Assembly: GCA_052318935.1 (NCBI GenBank)
Contig: JBQRKO010000012.1
Direction: 5' to 3' (one strand)
Source: Niallia sp052318935
GTDB lineage: Bacteria; Bacillota; Bacilli; Bacillales; Cytobacillaceae
DNA: 64,000 nt
The position numbers and the translations under genes are program-made. Shown one piece after another: positions 36,987-45,453 of the stretch (positions are counted from its first letter, which is position 1; each line of letters begins with the position of its first letter). Under the pieces are notes generated by a model. The model did no database searches. It was given only the letters and a program-made list of their open reading frames with translations, and was not told the DNA's origin.

Positions 36987-37066
36987 AGGTATTTCAATAC
37001 CTATATGATTAATAGGAATTAAAATTTGCTGACCCATTTTCATTACCTTCATCAGCCCACTATAAT
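36987..37066 (+). promoter_or_regulatory. Promoter region of the metNI-like operon
   Basis: AGGTATT-TC-AATACCT (36987-37002) is a perfect inverted repeat. A TATAAT -10 lies at 37061-37066 with a poor -35, so an activator is plausible. I see no SAM riboswitch core and no T-box sequence in 36702-37094, unlike most methionine importer operons of Bacillaceae. Confidence 0.5.
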
Positions 37067-37094
37067 ACGACTATACAAAGCAGGGGGAAAAGAA

Positions 37095-38120
37095 ATGCCA
37101 ATGATTGAGTTAAAAAATATTTATAAAACGTATAACCGAAAAGGCATCTCTAATGATGCGTTAAAAGGAATTAGTTTAAAAGTTGAAAAGGGAGATATTT
37201 TCGGTGTAATTGGATATAGTGGTGCAGGAAAAAGCACCTTAATTCGTTTAGTTAACTATTTAGAAAAGCCAACAAAAGGCGATGTTTTTGTGAACGGGGT
37301 AGCCCTCTCCAGTTATAGCGAAAAAGAGCTTCGCGTCACAAAAAAACAAATAGGTATGATTTTTCAACACTTTAATTTATTAGAATCAAAAAATGTATTT
37401 GATAATGTAGCCATTCCGCTAGTGCTTCAAAGAAAAAACAAACAAGAAATAATAAAGAGGGTAACAGAATTATTAGAATTTGTCGGCTTAAGCGATAAAG
37501 CAAATAGTTATCCAAATGAATTATCCGGCGGCCAAAAACAGCGGGTTGGCATTGCAAGAGCCCTTGCTTCCAATCCTTCCATATTATTATGTGATGAAGC
37601 AACATCAGCACTAGATCCACAAACAACCCAGTCTATTCTGCAGTTATTAAAAAGAATAAATGCAGAATATAACATTACTATAATGATTATTACGCATGAA
37701 ATGGCCGTTATTCAGGAAATATGCAATAAAGTTGCTGTTATGGAGCAAGGAAAAATTATTGAACAAGGATCGGTTTTAGAAGTGTTCGGCAAACCGCAGC
37801 ATCCTACAACTCAAAACTTTGTGAAGACCGTTATTAATACAAATATTCCAAGCACGGTTCAAGAAAAAGCAAAAGGAAGTTCCGGCAGCCGCTACAAATT
37901 GGAGTTCGTTGGAGAATGTGCATCAGAACCAGTTATTTATAAACTGATTCATGAATACAAGCTAAAGCTAAATATCCTTTTCGCGAACATGACAGAAATT
38001 CAAGGTACAACATTAGGATATATGATTATTCAGTTCACTGGGGAGACTTCCGCTATATCGGATGCTCTTACTTACTTAAAATCAAAAGGCATCATCATAG
38101 AGGAGGTAGATCAACTATGA
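37095..38120 (+). CDS. metN: MetN-type ABC importer ATPase
   Basis: A 341-residue ATP-binding subunit, the standard MetN length. Walker A is GYSGAGKST (about residues 39-47), the signature LSGGQKQRVGIARAL, Walker B ILLCDEATSALD and the switch His in IITHEM; a C-terminal NIL domain (about 265-341) is present, which in MetN binds methionine and shuts transport down. The ATG at 37095 has a GGGGGA site and gives the family's normal start. It overlaps the permease gene by four bases. The family is sure, but the neighbours raise doubt that methionine is the substrate. Confidence 0.92.
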   Translation: MPMIELKNIYKTYNRKGISNDALKGISLKVEKGDIFGVIGYSGAGKSTLIRLVNYLEKPTKGDVFVNGVALSSYSEKELRVTKKQIGMIFQHFNLLESKNVFDNVAIPLVLQRKNKQEIIKRVTELLEFVGLSDKANSYPNELSGGQKQRVGIARALASNPSILLCDEATSALDPQTTQSILQLLKRINAEYNITIMIITHEMAVIQEICNKVAVMEQGKIIEQGSVLEVFGKPQHPTTQNFVKTVINTNIPSTVQEKAKGSSGSRYKLEFVGECASEPVIYKLIHEYKLKLNILFANMTEIQGTTLGYMIIQFTGETSAISDALTYLKSKGIIIEEVDQL

Positions 38121-38776
38121 TTAGTACAACCATTACAGCAGATCAATTTATCCAGGCAATTATCGATACACTTTATATGGTAGGGTTCTCCTTGTTAATC
38201 GGAAGTTTAATCGGTATTCCACTTGGTATATTATTGGTCGTTACAAGAAGTGGCGGTGTATTGGAAAATAAGGTTTTATATGGTCTATTAAATCCAATCA
38301 TCAACATTGTCCGCTCTCTTCCATTCATTATTTTATTAGTGGCTATTATCCCTTTTACTCGATTTATTGTCCAAACATCCATTGGGACAGCAGCAGCAAT
38401 TGTACCTCTTATCATTTATATCGCCCCATATATTGGGAGATTAGTAGAAAACTCTTTATTAGAGGTGGACCCAGGCATTTTAGAAGCTGCAGAGTCAATG
38501 GGAGCGACTCCGTTTCAAGTAATTTGGCATTTTCTATTGCCGGAAGCGTTTGGATCATTGATTTTATCGTTAACAACAGCTACTGTCGGATTAATTGGAG
38601 CGACCGCAATGGCTGGTACAGTTGGAGGAGGCGGTGTCGGAGATTTAGCCATCTCATACGGATATCAGCGCTTTGATACAATTGTAATGATAGCTACCGT
38701 TATTGTCCTTATTATTTTTGTACAAGGAATGCAATCACTAGGAAACTATCTAGCCCGAAAAGCAAGACGAAACTAA
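38117..38776 (+). CDS. metI: MetI-type ABC permease
   Basis: A 219-residue permease with five hydrophobic helices and the EAA coupling motif LEAAESMGATPFQVIWHFLLPEA (split across about residues 115-137) that contacts the ATPase. It starts within the last codons of metN (ATGA overlap) and is followed by a repeat and a long hairpin rather than directly by the binding-protein gene, which lies 1.4 kb further on. Confidence 0.92.
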   Translation: MISTTITADQFIQAIIDTLYMVGFSLLIGSLIGIPLGILLVVTRSGGVLENKVLYGLLNPIINIVRSLPFIILLVAIIPFTRFIVQTSIGTAAAIVPLIIYIAPYIGRLVENSLLEVDPGILEAAESMGATPFQVIWHFLLPEAFGSLILSLTTATVGLIGATAMAGTVGGGGVGDLAISYGYQRFDTIVMIATVIVLIIFVQGMQSLGNYLARKARRN

Positions 38777-38845
38777 GAAAAGCTCAAGCGCCTTGGTCTG
38801 CCCTTGAGCTGAACAGCCATCTAACTTCAAAATTTTTATACTTTA
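38774..38845 (+). repeat. Family R repeat, short form
   Basis: AAAAGCTCAAGCGCCTTGGTC followed by GAACAGCCATCTAACTTCAAA matches the ends of the R copies at 360 and 40000, with the middle lost. It starts at the metI stop codon. Confidence 0.65.
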
Positions 38846-38855
38846 TTAATCTTTT

Positions 38856-38946
38856 AAAAGAGGGAAATTTTCCTTCTTCAGCGTGTAGACAATAATTGCA
38901 AGCGATTGTCTATAGCCTGAAGAAGGAAACCACCTTTCCCTCTTTT
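38856..38946 (+). other. 91-base three-step stem-loop inside the operon
   Basis: Three nested perfect arms: AAAAGAGGGAAA with TTTCCCTCTTTT (38856-38867/38935-38946), TTTCCTTCTTCAG with CTGAAGAAGGAAA (38869-38881/38917-38929) and TAGACAAT with ATTGTCTA (38886-38893/38905-38912). It ends 14 bases before the AAGGAGG of the next gene. It could be an mRNA processing or stability element, an attenuator, or a tiny palindromic MITE. Confidence 0.8.
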
Positions 38947-38973
38947 GAAGACAAATTAAAAAGGAGGTAAAAA

Positions 38974-40017
38974 ATGGGCTTATGGACGAAAAAGGAAAGA
39001 TTTGATGCTTTACTATCAGGCGAAAAAGCTGATCGTCCGATTGTAAGTGCATGGCGTCATTTTATCGATAAAGAGCAAAATGCAGAAGATTTAGCAGAAA
39101 CAACGATTCATTTTACGAAAAAATATGATTGGGATTGGGTAAAAATTAATCCGAGAGCCACTTATTTAGCAGAAATCTGGGGAAATTCATATGATTTTCA
39201 AACATATCAAACCGTTTTTCCGAAGCAGTTGACTACCGCTATTCCTAATGCAGCGGACGTATGGAATATCGAAACAAAAAAAGTGCTCGCTTCCGCACCG
39301 TTAGTGGAACAATTACAAGCAGCTAAAGCGATTCGCCAAGGCTTGCCCGATACTCCACTTGTGCAAACCATTTTTTCTCCTTTAACTGTTTTGCTTTTTA
39401 TAGCAGGAAGATCTGCTTATGTATATGAAACAGTTTTTGGAATTAAAAACCCTGTGAGTTTAGAAAGCTTATTCATCGAAAATCGAGCAGCTGTTCATCA
39501 TGCTTTACACTCTATCTCTTTGACTATTGCTGATTATGTTCAAGAATTATACAAGGTTGGAATAGATGGACTATTTTATGCTGTTACCGGAACAGCAAAC
39601 CCTGAAATTTTTGATGAAGCAAGCTTTAACGAATTTTCCCGCCCATATGATTCGATTGTATTGGATGCTGCAAAAAGCGGGAAAAGAATTCTCCATACTT
39701 GTGGAACATACGCTCAGCCAGAAAGATTTAATGATTATTCGATTGAAGGTATCAGCTGGGATACAAAAGCGGAAGGCAATCCTGGCTTAGATGCAGACTT
39801 AAAAACAACAAAGGTTGGAGGTGTCGATCATCATCTATTTATAGAAGCTAATGTTAAAAACATCACAAATTCTGCAGAAAAAGCATTGAAACAAATGGAA
39901 AATGAACCTTTTATTCTTGCACCAAATTGTGCTATTCCTCTCACTGTAAAAGATGACGCATTACATGCATTTCACGATTCTATTTTGGAAAAGCGGAAGT
40001 GCCTTGATCAACCCTGA
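38974..40017 (+). CDS. UroD-superfamily protein resembling zinc methyltransferases
   Basis: A 347-residue TIM-barrel protein of the uroporphyrinogen decarboxylase superfamily. The arginine-rich N-terminal motif of true UroD (RQAGR) is missing. Instead it has LHTCGTY (about residue 230) and APNCAIPLT (about residue 308), the His-x-Cys plus distant Cys that bind zinc in MtaA/MtbA-type methyltransferases. I infer a thiol-activating methyl transfer role. The last nine codons (EKRKCLDQP) come from a family R repeat that starts at 40000, so the native C-terminus was replaced. It sits between the permease and the binding-protein genes of the importer. RBS AAGGAGG. Confidence 0.78.
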   Translation: MGLWTKKERFDALLSGEKADRPIVSAWRHFIDKEQNAEDLAETTIHFTKKYDWDWVKINPRATYLAEIWGNSYDFQTYQTVFPKQLTTAIPNAADVWNIETKKVLASAPLVEQLQAAKAIRQGLPDTPLVQTIFSPLTVLLFIAGRSAYVYETVFGIKNPVSLESLFIENRAAVHHALHSISLTIADYVQELYKVGIDGLFYAVTGTANPEIFDEASFNEFSRPYDSIVLDAAKSGKRILHTCGTYAQPERFNDYSIEGISWDTKAEGNPGLDADLKTTKVGGVDHHLFIEANVKNITNSAEKALKQMENEPFILAPNCAIPLTVKDDALHAFHDSILEKRKCLDQP

Positions 40018-40128
40018 AGAAAAATGTTCATTTGGCTCAAAAAGTGCTCTTTACTTTTAGAGACAAAGGGTTATTTTTCACAAGGGTTAGGCGCTGCAGC
40101 TAGACAGTTATCTAACTTCAAATAACAA
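40000..40128 (+). repeat. Family R repeat, copy overlapping a gene end
   Basis: AAAAGCGGAAGTGCCTTGATC through AGGGTTATTTTTCACAAGGG to GCGCTGCAGCTAGACAG matches the copy at 360-500 in order and spacing. Its first 18 bases code for the C-terminus and stop of the UroD-like gene. Confidence 0.82.
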
Positions 40129-40159
40129 TCTTGATTATATTAGAAAAGGAGACAAAACA

Positions 40160-40978
40160 ATGAAAAAAATCTTATTTTTCGTACTAATTGGACTTATCTT
40201 TGTTTTAGGAGCTTGTGGTAATGACAAAAAAGCTGGCGAAGATAAAAAAGAAATCACGGTTGGCTTTGGTGTCGGCACCTATGAAGAGCAATTCCGTAAA
40301 GGGATTATACCTATTTTAGAAGACAAAGGGTATAAAGTAACCGTAAAAACATTCAGTCAAAACATGCAAGTAAATCCGGCGATGAAAGAAGGATCCATTG
40401 ATGCAAGCATCTTCCAAAGTACTGCTTACATGGAAGGAATCAACAAAGAACTAGCTACTAATATGAGTGGAATTACATTTGTTCCAAGTGCACCTCAAGG
40501 ATTATACTCGAAAAAACATACATCTCTTGATGAAGTGAAAGATGGATCAACGGTTGCTCTTCCTAATGACCCTGTAAACCAAGAACGTGCTGTCCGCATT
40601 TTAGAGGAACTTGGCTGGGTGAAAATAGCAAAAGATGCTGGTACAACTGATTTTAACTTAAAAAGTGTAACTCCAGATAAATATAAAATCGATTTTAAAG
40701 TATTAGATCCTGCACAAATTTTAATTTCTCTTCAAGATGTTGATTTTGGAGTGGTAAACGGCAACTATATTGCCAATGCTGGTCAAAAGATTACGGATGC
40801 TCTAAAAATAGAAAACACACCTAAGCAACACCGCATCATTGTATCTATCAATGATGCAGACAAAAATACAAAATGGGCAAAAGACTTAAAAGCAGCATAT
40901 GAATCAGATGCATTTAAATCATACATTAAATCAGAAGGAAAATATGATGGATTTATCTTATTAGATTCTTGGAAATAA
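40160..40978 (+). CDS. metQ: NlpA/MetQ-type substrate-binding lipoprotein
   Basis: A 272-residue lipoprotein: signal peptide with lipobox LGAC (Cys at residue 20) followed by an NlpA-type binding domain (EITVGFGVGTYEEQF, then MKEGSIDASIFQ and VALPNDPVNQERA, the last typical of MetQ). It captures substrate outside the cell and delivers it to the MetNI-like transporter. Some binding-pocket text, such as NMQVNPAMKEGSIDASIFQS in place of the usual NxALAxGEIDANxFQH, departs from methionine-binding members, so the ligand may differ. RBS AAAAGGAG. Confidence 0.87.
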   Translation: MKKILFFVLIGLIFVLGACGNDKKAGEDKKEITVGFGVGTYEEQFRKGIIPILEDKGYKVTVKTFSQNMQVNPAMKEGSIDASIFQSTAYMEGINKELATNMSGITFVPSAPQGLYSKKHTSLDEVKDGSTVALPNDPVNQERAVRILEELGWVKIAKDAGTTDFNLKSVTPDKYKIDFKVLDPAQILISLQDVDFGVVNGNYIANAGQKITDALKIENTPKQHRIIVSINDADKNTKWAKDLKAAYESDAFKSYIKSEGKYDGFILLDSWK

Positions 40979-41024
40979 TCTCAATTTGCAAACAAAATTT
41001 CAATTAAAGCATTTTAAGCTGATT

Positions 41025-41081
41025 CGACATCCCTTGTTTAACAAATTATCGTCTAAACTGAAGCAAAACAAGGGATTGTCG
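41025..41081 (+). terminator. Stem-loop between metQ-like and proC-like genes
   Basis: CGACATCCCTTGTTT pairs with AAACAAGGGATTGTCG, with one bulged base. There is no strong T-run, so partial termination or 3'-end protection of the binding-protein mRNA is likely. Confidence 0.55.
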
Positions 41082-41120
41082 GACAGTATTATACATTAAA
41101 TAAAAAAGGAATGGTGATGT

Positions 41121-41921
41121 ATGAGTACGATTCATTTTATCGGCGGAGGTCAAATGGCAGAAGCTATTATTCGCGCCTTATTAACCAATAATGTATACAT
41201 AAACGATCAAATTAGTGTTTTTGATGTAAATGATTCTCGCTGCGAACTTCTTCAAAAAAAATATCAGATTGTCACAACCTCCTCGCCAATAGAAAAACTA
41301 GCTTCAGCAGATTTAATTGTCATTGCCGTTCGTCCTCAAGATGATTTAGAAACTATTTGTCAGAACATTAAAGAAGAATCCTCATCAGACGCAGTCATCA
41401 TTTCTATTGTTGCAGGCGTGACAATTAAGAAACTTACTTCCTACCTTGGCGAAAACCGTTCTATTATCCGCGTGATTCCAAATACATTAACAGATACAGG
41501 TTTAGGCTACAGCGGTGTCGCACTAAATAAATATGCAACGAAAGAACAAGCAGCTTCCTTTTTAACTGGATTCGGGAAGGTTGAGTATATTGATGAATCA
41601 CTGATTGATATTTTTACTGGATACGGGGTTGCAGGACCAAACTATGTCTACTATTTTATTGAATCATTAGCTGATGCGGGAGTTTTAGCTGGTCTGCCAA
41701 GAGAACAAGCATGGAAAATCGCATTAGAAAATACAGCAGGTGCTGTTGCAATGCTGCAGAAAACACAATTGCATCCACGACAATTACTAGATATCAACAA
41801 CTCTCCAGCCGGCGTCGGCATCCATGCATTGTATGAACTGAATAACAGTGATTTTGCAGCAGGTTTACAGCGAAGCGTACTAAAAGCAGTACAAAGAACA
41901 ACGGAATTAGGAGATGAATAA
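41121..41921 (+). CDS. ProC-like pyrroline-carboxylate reductase family protein
   Basis: A 266-residue NAD(P)-dependent imine reductase. The Rossmann start FIGGGQMAEAIIRALL and the VIPNTLTDTGLG motif match pyrroline-5-carboxylate reductase. The C-terminal dimer domain begins GYGVAGPNYVYYFIESLADAG, where ProC has GSGPAY. The strongly conserved SPGGTT of ProC, which binds the substrate carboxylate, is SPAGVG here (about residues 231-236). This suggests a changed substrate rather than plain proline synthesis. It is followed, with a one-base TAATG overlap, by a VOC-protein gene. RBS AAAGGAATGGTG. Confidence 0.8.
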   Translation: MSTIHFIGGGQMAEAIIRALLTNNVYINDQISVFDVNDSRCELLQKKYQIVTTSSPIEKLASADLIVIAVRPQDDLETICQNIKEESSSDAVIISIVAGVTIKKLTSYLGENRSIIRVIPNTLTDTGLGYSGVALNKYATKEQAASFLTGFGKVEYIDESLIDIFTGYGVAGPNYVYYFIESLADAGVLAGLPREQAWKIALENTAGAVAMLQKTQLHPRQLLDINNSPAGVGIHALYELNNSDFAAGLQRSVLKAVQRTTELGDE

Positions 41922-42697
41922 TGATGGCAAAAATACTGTGGGATCATGTTGTCCACTATGTAAACGACTTAGACTATCCAATTGAAATTTTTCAAAAAAA
42001 TGGCTTGATTGCTTTTAAAGGCGGATCACATAAACAATGGGGAACGTTTAACGCCCTTAGTTATTTTGATTTAACATATATAGAATTTTTAGGAATCGAA
42101 GACCGTGAACTAGCCGAAACAATAACAGATCCAAATGATGTGGTAAGAGATTCCATTGCGACTTTACCAGATCATGAAGCCCTTAGTCGTGTTGCTTTAC
42201 GAACAGATAATATTGAAGCGGTTGCCGCAAACTTAGAAGCTGCTGGACTAAATATTTCGCCAATCATGGCTGGTAAACGTCTAGATAATCAAGGCCAATT
42301 AATTGAATGGAAGATGTTAACGATTGCCGGCAGCTTTCAAGGGCTTGTTTATCCATTTGTGATTCAATGGAAAGGAACCGACGACGAGCGCTATCAAAAC
42401 TTAGTAAACACGAAGGTAATCCAATCACATCCAGCAGGAAAAACATTCATCGCCGAAGCAGTCTTTACTGTAAACAACCCGGTAGAAGCAGCAAAACACT
42501 GGCAAAGCTTATTTGGATTATCGCTCAAGTCTACAACCGAAACAATAGCCTCCCTTTCTATAGGAGATAAAACCTTTACCTTTCAAAAAGGTCCTGACAA
42601 CCAATTTACCGATTTGGTTTTTAAAACCGAAAATAACAGTCTACAAGAAAAAACGCTTATTATTGGCGAGGGAAAATATAAATTTCAAGCATTATAG
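41921..42697 (+). CDS. Glyoxalase-like (VOC) domain protein
   Basis: A 258-residue protein with a Glyoxalase-3-type tandem VOC fold: DHVVHYVNDLDYPIEIFQKNG at the start, the GSHKQWGTFNAL segment next, then FIEFLG-type strand TYIEFLGIED, and a second half with VFTVNNPVEAAKHWQSLFGL. Such proteins bind a metal and act on small oxygenated or carboxylic compounds, mostly unknown. It overlaps the proC-like gene by one base and ends the cluster, with a family R repeat and a terminator following. Function is open; tight coupling to the reductase suggests they act in one pathway. Confidence 0.75.
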   Translation: MMAKILWDHVVHYVNDLDYPIEIFQKNGLIAFKGGSHKQWGTFNALSYFDLTYIEFLGIEDRELAETITDPNDVVRDSIATLPDHEALSRVALRTDNIEAVAANLEAAGLNISPIMAGKRLDNQGQLIEWKMLTIAGSFQGLVYPFVIQWKGTDDERYQNLVNTKVIQSHPAGKTFIAEAVFTVNNPVEAAKHWQSLFGLSLKSTTETIASLSIGDKTFTFQKGPDNQFTDLVFKTENNSLQEKTLIIGEGKYKFQAL

Positions 42698-42760
42698 ATA
42701 AGAAAAGCGCAGGCGCCGGAGCTAGACACTCATCTAATTTGAAAAATTTTATTCTTTCTA
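42698..42760 (+). repeat. Family R repeat, short form
   Basis: AAAAGCGCAGGCGCCGGAGC and CTAGACACTCATCTAATTTG match the two ends of the copy at 360-500 with the middle deleted. It begins right after the VOC gene stop. Confidence 0.7.
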
Positions 42761-42770
42761 TTTTTGAAAT

Positions 42771-42809
42771 AACAGGATGACTCAAAATAAACTCAGTAGT
42801 CATCCTGTT
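42771..42809. terminator. Bidirectional terminator between VOC and ger genes
   Basis: AACAGGATGACT pairs perfectly with AGTCATCCTGTT around 15 bases. The right arm overlaps the stop codon of the GerB-type gene. Confidence 0.85.
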
Positions 42810-43896
42810 AATTTCTGCTGCTTTTCCCTCGAATCATTGCTATTACTAACAAACAAACTGGAATACAGACATATAAAAGAATTTCAAGTACAGGCACTGT
42901 TTCTTCAATAAAGGTTGTTAAAATAGCCACATTTGGACTTAACCAAATGGCTATCACAATAATAAAAAATCCAAAGGGAAAAACAAGGGGCTTTTCATTT
43001 TTAATCCCTATCCATTGTGCCGTTCCTAGTACGAGTAATTGATAAAACAAGGAAACCTTGATAAATAGACCTAATACCCAAACTACAATAACTACTGACT
43101 CAAACCGTTCAAAAAAAGGTGGGATATAAATGTAGCGAAAAGCTGTAAAAACTGGATAATTATACACATTCACATCTTCGCCAAAAACAAATAAACAAAC
43201 AAAATTAAGAAAAACCATACAAATTAAATTAAAAAGGATCGTTATATATCCCATTTTGTTTCCTTTTTGCTTATCTGTTAAATATGGAAGCAGTATTGCC
43301 ATAAGAAAAATTTGATTAAACCAAAGGGATGGCTGCAGGGCTCCTTTTAATGGGGCTTTCAATCCATGTTCTAAAACAGGAAACATATTACCTAATTTGA
43401 AATCATATATGAGCAGCAGCAGCATTAATAAAGGAATTATATAGATTGGAAAAAATACTTGGGCTGCTCTTGCAATCACTTCTAATCCGGATCGTACAGA
43501 AAAGGCACAAAGGATAATCATGCTCCCTACTACTACAACTAATGGGGTTAAGTGCAAAAAAGATATCATAATGAAGTCAGCATATTCTCTTACAATGATG
43601 CTTGTCACTAATAATAGATACAGCAAAAGAATAAAACCTATGCATTTAGATAAAAAAGTTCCAACAATATGTTTACTGTACTGAAAAATAGTCTCATCAG
43701 GAAACTTTTTATGAAGTCTATATATAATAAAAGTCGTAAATAACCCACTAATACTTGCGAAAAATGGAGAAATCCACATATCGCGCCCTGCAGTTTTAGC
43801 AGTAACCGATGGTATAGAAAGAATAGCAGTTGACAATATAGTCATAGTAAGCAAATACATCATTTGAAATGCCGAAATTTTTATTTTTTTATTCAT
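42808..43896 (-). CDS. Germinant receptor B subunit (GerAB/GerKB-type)
   Basis: A 362-residue protein with about ten membrane helices in the APC-transporter fold of spore germinant receptors. The start KIKISAFQMMYLLTMTILSTAILSIPS and HKKFPDETIFQYSKHIVG are typical of GerXB proteins. The B subunit sits in the inner membrane of the dormant spore and binds the germinant (amino acid, sugar or nucleoside). It is the last gene of an A-C-small-B operon, a less usual order. It should be transcribed in the forespore by sigma-G. The germinant is not predictable. Confidence 0.9.
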   Translation of the reverse strand: MNKKIKISAFQMMYLLTMTILSTAILSIPSVTAKTAGRDMWISPFFASISGLFTTFIIYRLHKKFPDETIFQYSKHIVGTFLSKCIGFILLLYLLLVTSIIVREYADFIMISFLHLTPLVVVVGSMIILCAFSVRSGLEVIARAAQVFFPIYIIPLLMLLLLIYDFKLGNMFPVLEHGLKAPLKGALQPSLWFNQIFLMAILLPYLTDKQKGNKMGYITILFNLICMVFLNFVCLFVFGEDVNVYNYPVFTAFRYIYIPPFFERFESVVIVVWVLGLFIKVSLFYQLLVLGTAQWIGIKNEKPLVFPFGFFIIVIAIWLSPNVAILTTFIEETVPVLEILLYVCIPVCLLVIAMIRGKSSRN

Positions 43897-44001
43897 TCTT
43901 ATAACCTCATTTTTTTAATACTCCTATTAGACTGTAATAATTTTTATAAGCTTTTTGCATCTATTGTTTAATAACACATAATTTAATGAAATAATGCAGT
44001 G

Positions 44002-44226
44002 TTATTTAAGTATTTTACTTAGAGGTTTAAACATAGTATGGACCCATTGAGAAGGACCGGGTAATGTTGGAAAAAACAGCAAAACGATAGCTAGTATTCC
44101 ACTAGACATTGTTAATACCAAAAATGCCCACTTTTCTTTTTTTTCTGTTTTGTTTATTCGCGGCCATTCATACGCTATCATAATCGCCAGTACACAGATG
44201 ATCCCTATCACAGACATCCACTTCAT
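44002..44226 (-). CDS. Small two-helix germination protein (GerXD-like)
   Basis: A 74-residue protein with two membrane helices (about 3-19 and 33-54) and short basic tails. Small 2TM 'D' proteins are encoded in some ger operons and tune receptor response. It overlaps the gerC start-to-end junction (ATGA at 44223-44226), so the two are translationally coupled. Sequence conservation in this class is low; the call rests on size, helices and position. Confidence 0.75.
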   Translation of the reverse strand: MKWMSVIGIICVLAIMIAYEWPRINKTEKKEKWAFLVLTMSSGILAIVLLFFPTLPGPSQWVHTMFKPLSKILK

Positions 44227-45416
44227 TTTTCTACCTCATCTCTTTCTAATCCAGTTGGCAACGTCGTTAATCCAGAACGAAGAACATTTGTACTTACTTT
44301 CGTCTTAACTTTTATTTCAGGTAAAAACTCATCCCAGTTCTTTTCTACCTTTCGCCATTCTTTTGGATATTTTTGATGAAAACTATCCGCAAACCCAAGC
44401 ACATCAACCTGTAAATCTTTTTGTACAGCTTGAAGAGCATCTTCTATTCTCGATTTTGTTACTTTTCCTATTTCTTTTTCTGCTTGTTTCACTATTTTAG
44501 GGTTCATCATATCCAAGTTTGTTCCATTTTGAGATACTGCACATGTAATAGTTACATTGATATTCATTTTCCATTCGCTCTTTTTAATAATAGGATCTAA
44601 TTTTGTACCCACATTAACGACTCGAGCAGACACATAGTTTTGACCTTTTAAAGGAACGGTGATACTGTTTATTTTTGACTCATTGCGAATCAATAAAACT
44701 CCTCTCATTTCATTATTATTTAGCAGTCCGACCATTTTATCTTTTTTGAATACGGCTGCATCATAAGTGGCAATAAGATTTTCTTTACCCTTTTCCCCAG
44801 ATTTTATCTGTTTCATATATGGAAGGACGACGGATTTCGCATCGCTTGTAAGCAATTCCTGTACATCTTTTACTGACTTTTTTACGACAATTTTCTTTTC
44901 AATCATTTTGCGCATGCCTTCACCAACGTATAATTCTATATAAGGCTGCTTTTCTAAAAATTTTTTCGCATTGTCTTCTGCTATATAGACATATGCTCGT
45001 TCCCTAGGCTGTGGATGTCGTAAAATAAAGTCAAGCTCTTTCCTAATCCCGTTTTCTTTTACCAAACTTTCTCCAAAGATAAACATTTTGCAATGTCCCC
45101 AAAAAATGTTTCTTGGCAATTTCATCTCTAAATTAGAGGTAGCATCGGCTATATTCTTCCCTTTATCTGATCGTACGACAACAACCTTGCCACCACCTAA
45201 TTGAATTCCTGCTTGACTGCCAACACCTTTTGGCACTAATATTTGCACAGTAACCTCAACTTCGTTTTCGTCTGTTTTATCAATAGCAGTACCAAGTACC
45301 ACTGCCATATCAAATACTTCTCTTCTGTCCCAGCAGCCTGTTAGAATAAAACAATTAGCGATAATAAACAGCAGCATAATCGTTTTTATCAGTTTATTAA
45401 GTACATGAATATTCAT
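44223..45416 (-). CDS. Ger(x)C family germination lipoprotein
   Basis: A 397-residue spore lipoprotein. The signal peptide ends in the lipobox LTGC (Cys about residue 28) followed by WDRREV, the classical start of mature GerC proteins. The VVVVRSDKGKNIADAT region, LPRNIFWGHCKMFIFGESL and the long C-terminal domain agree with GerBC/GerKC. It is anchored outside the inner spore membrane and forms the receptor with the A and B subunits. Starts 37 bases after gerA and overlaps the small D-like gene. Confidence 0.92.
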   Translation of the reverse strand: MNIHVLNKLIKTIMLLFIIANCFILTGCWDRREVFDMAVVLGTAIDKTDENEVEVTVQILVPKGVGSQAGIQLGGGKVVVVRSDKGKNIADATSNLEMKLPRNIFWGHCKMFIFGESLVKENGIRKELDFILRHPQPRERAYVYIAEDNAKKFLEKQPYIELYVGEGMRKMIEKKIVVKKSVKDVQELLTSDAKSVVLPYMKQIKSGEKGKENLIATYDAAVFKKDKMVGLLNNNEMRGVLLIRNESKINSITVPLKGQNYVSARVVNVGTKLDPIIKKSEWKMNINVTITCAVSQNGTNLDMMNPKIVKQAEKEIGKVTKSRIEDALQAVQKDLQVDVLGFADSFHQKYPKEWRKVEKNWDEFLPEIKVKTKVSTNVLRSGLTTLPTGLERDEVEK

Positions 45417-45453
45417 TTAAGTGATCCTTTCCTATCACGTTGCATTTCCGTTG

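Noticed and set aside
36702..37094. SAM riboswitch or T-box before the metNI-like genes
   Set aside because: I searched by eye for the conserved cores of both and saw neither; only a short palindrome and a promoter were found.
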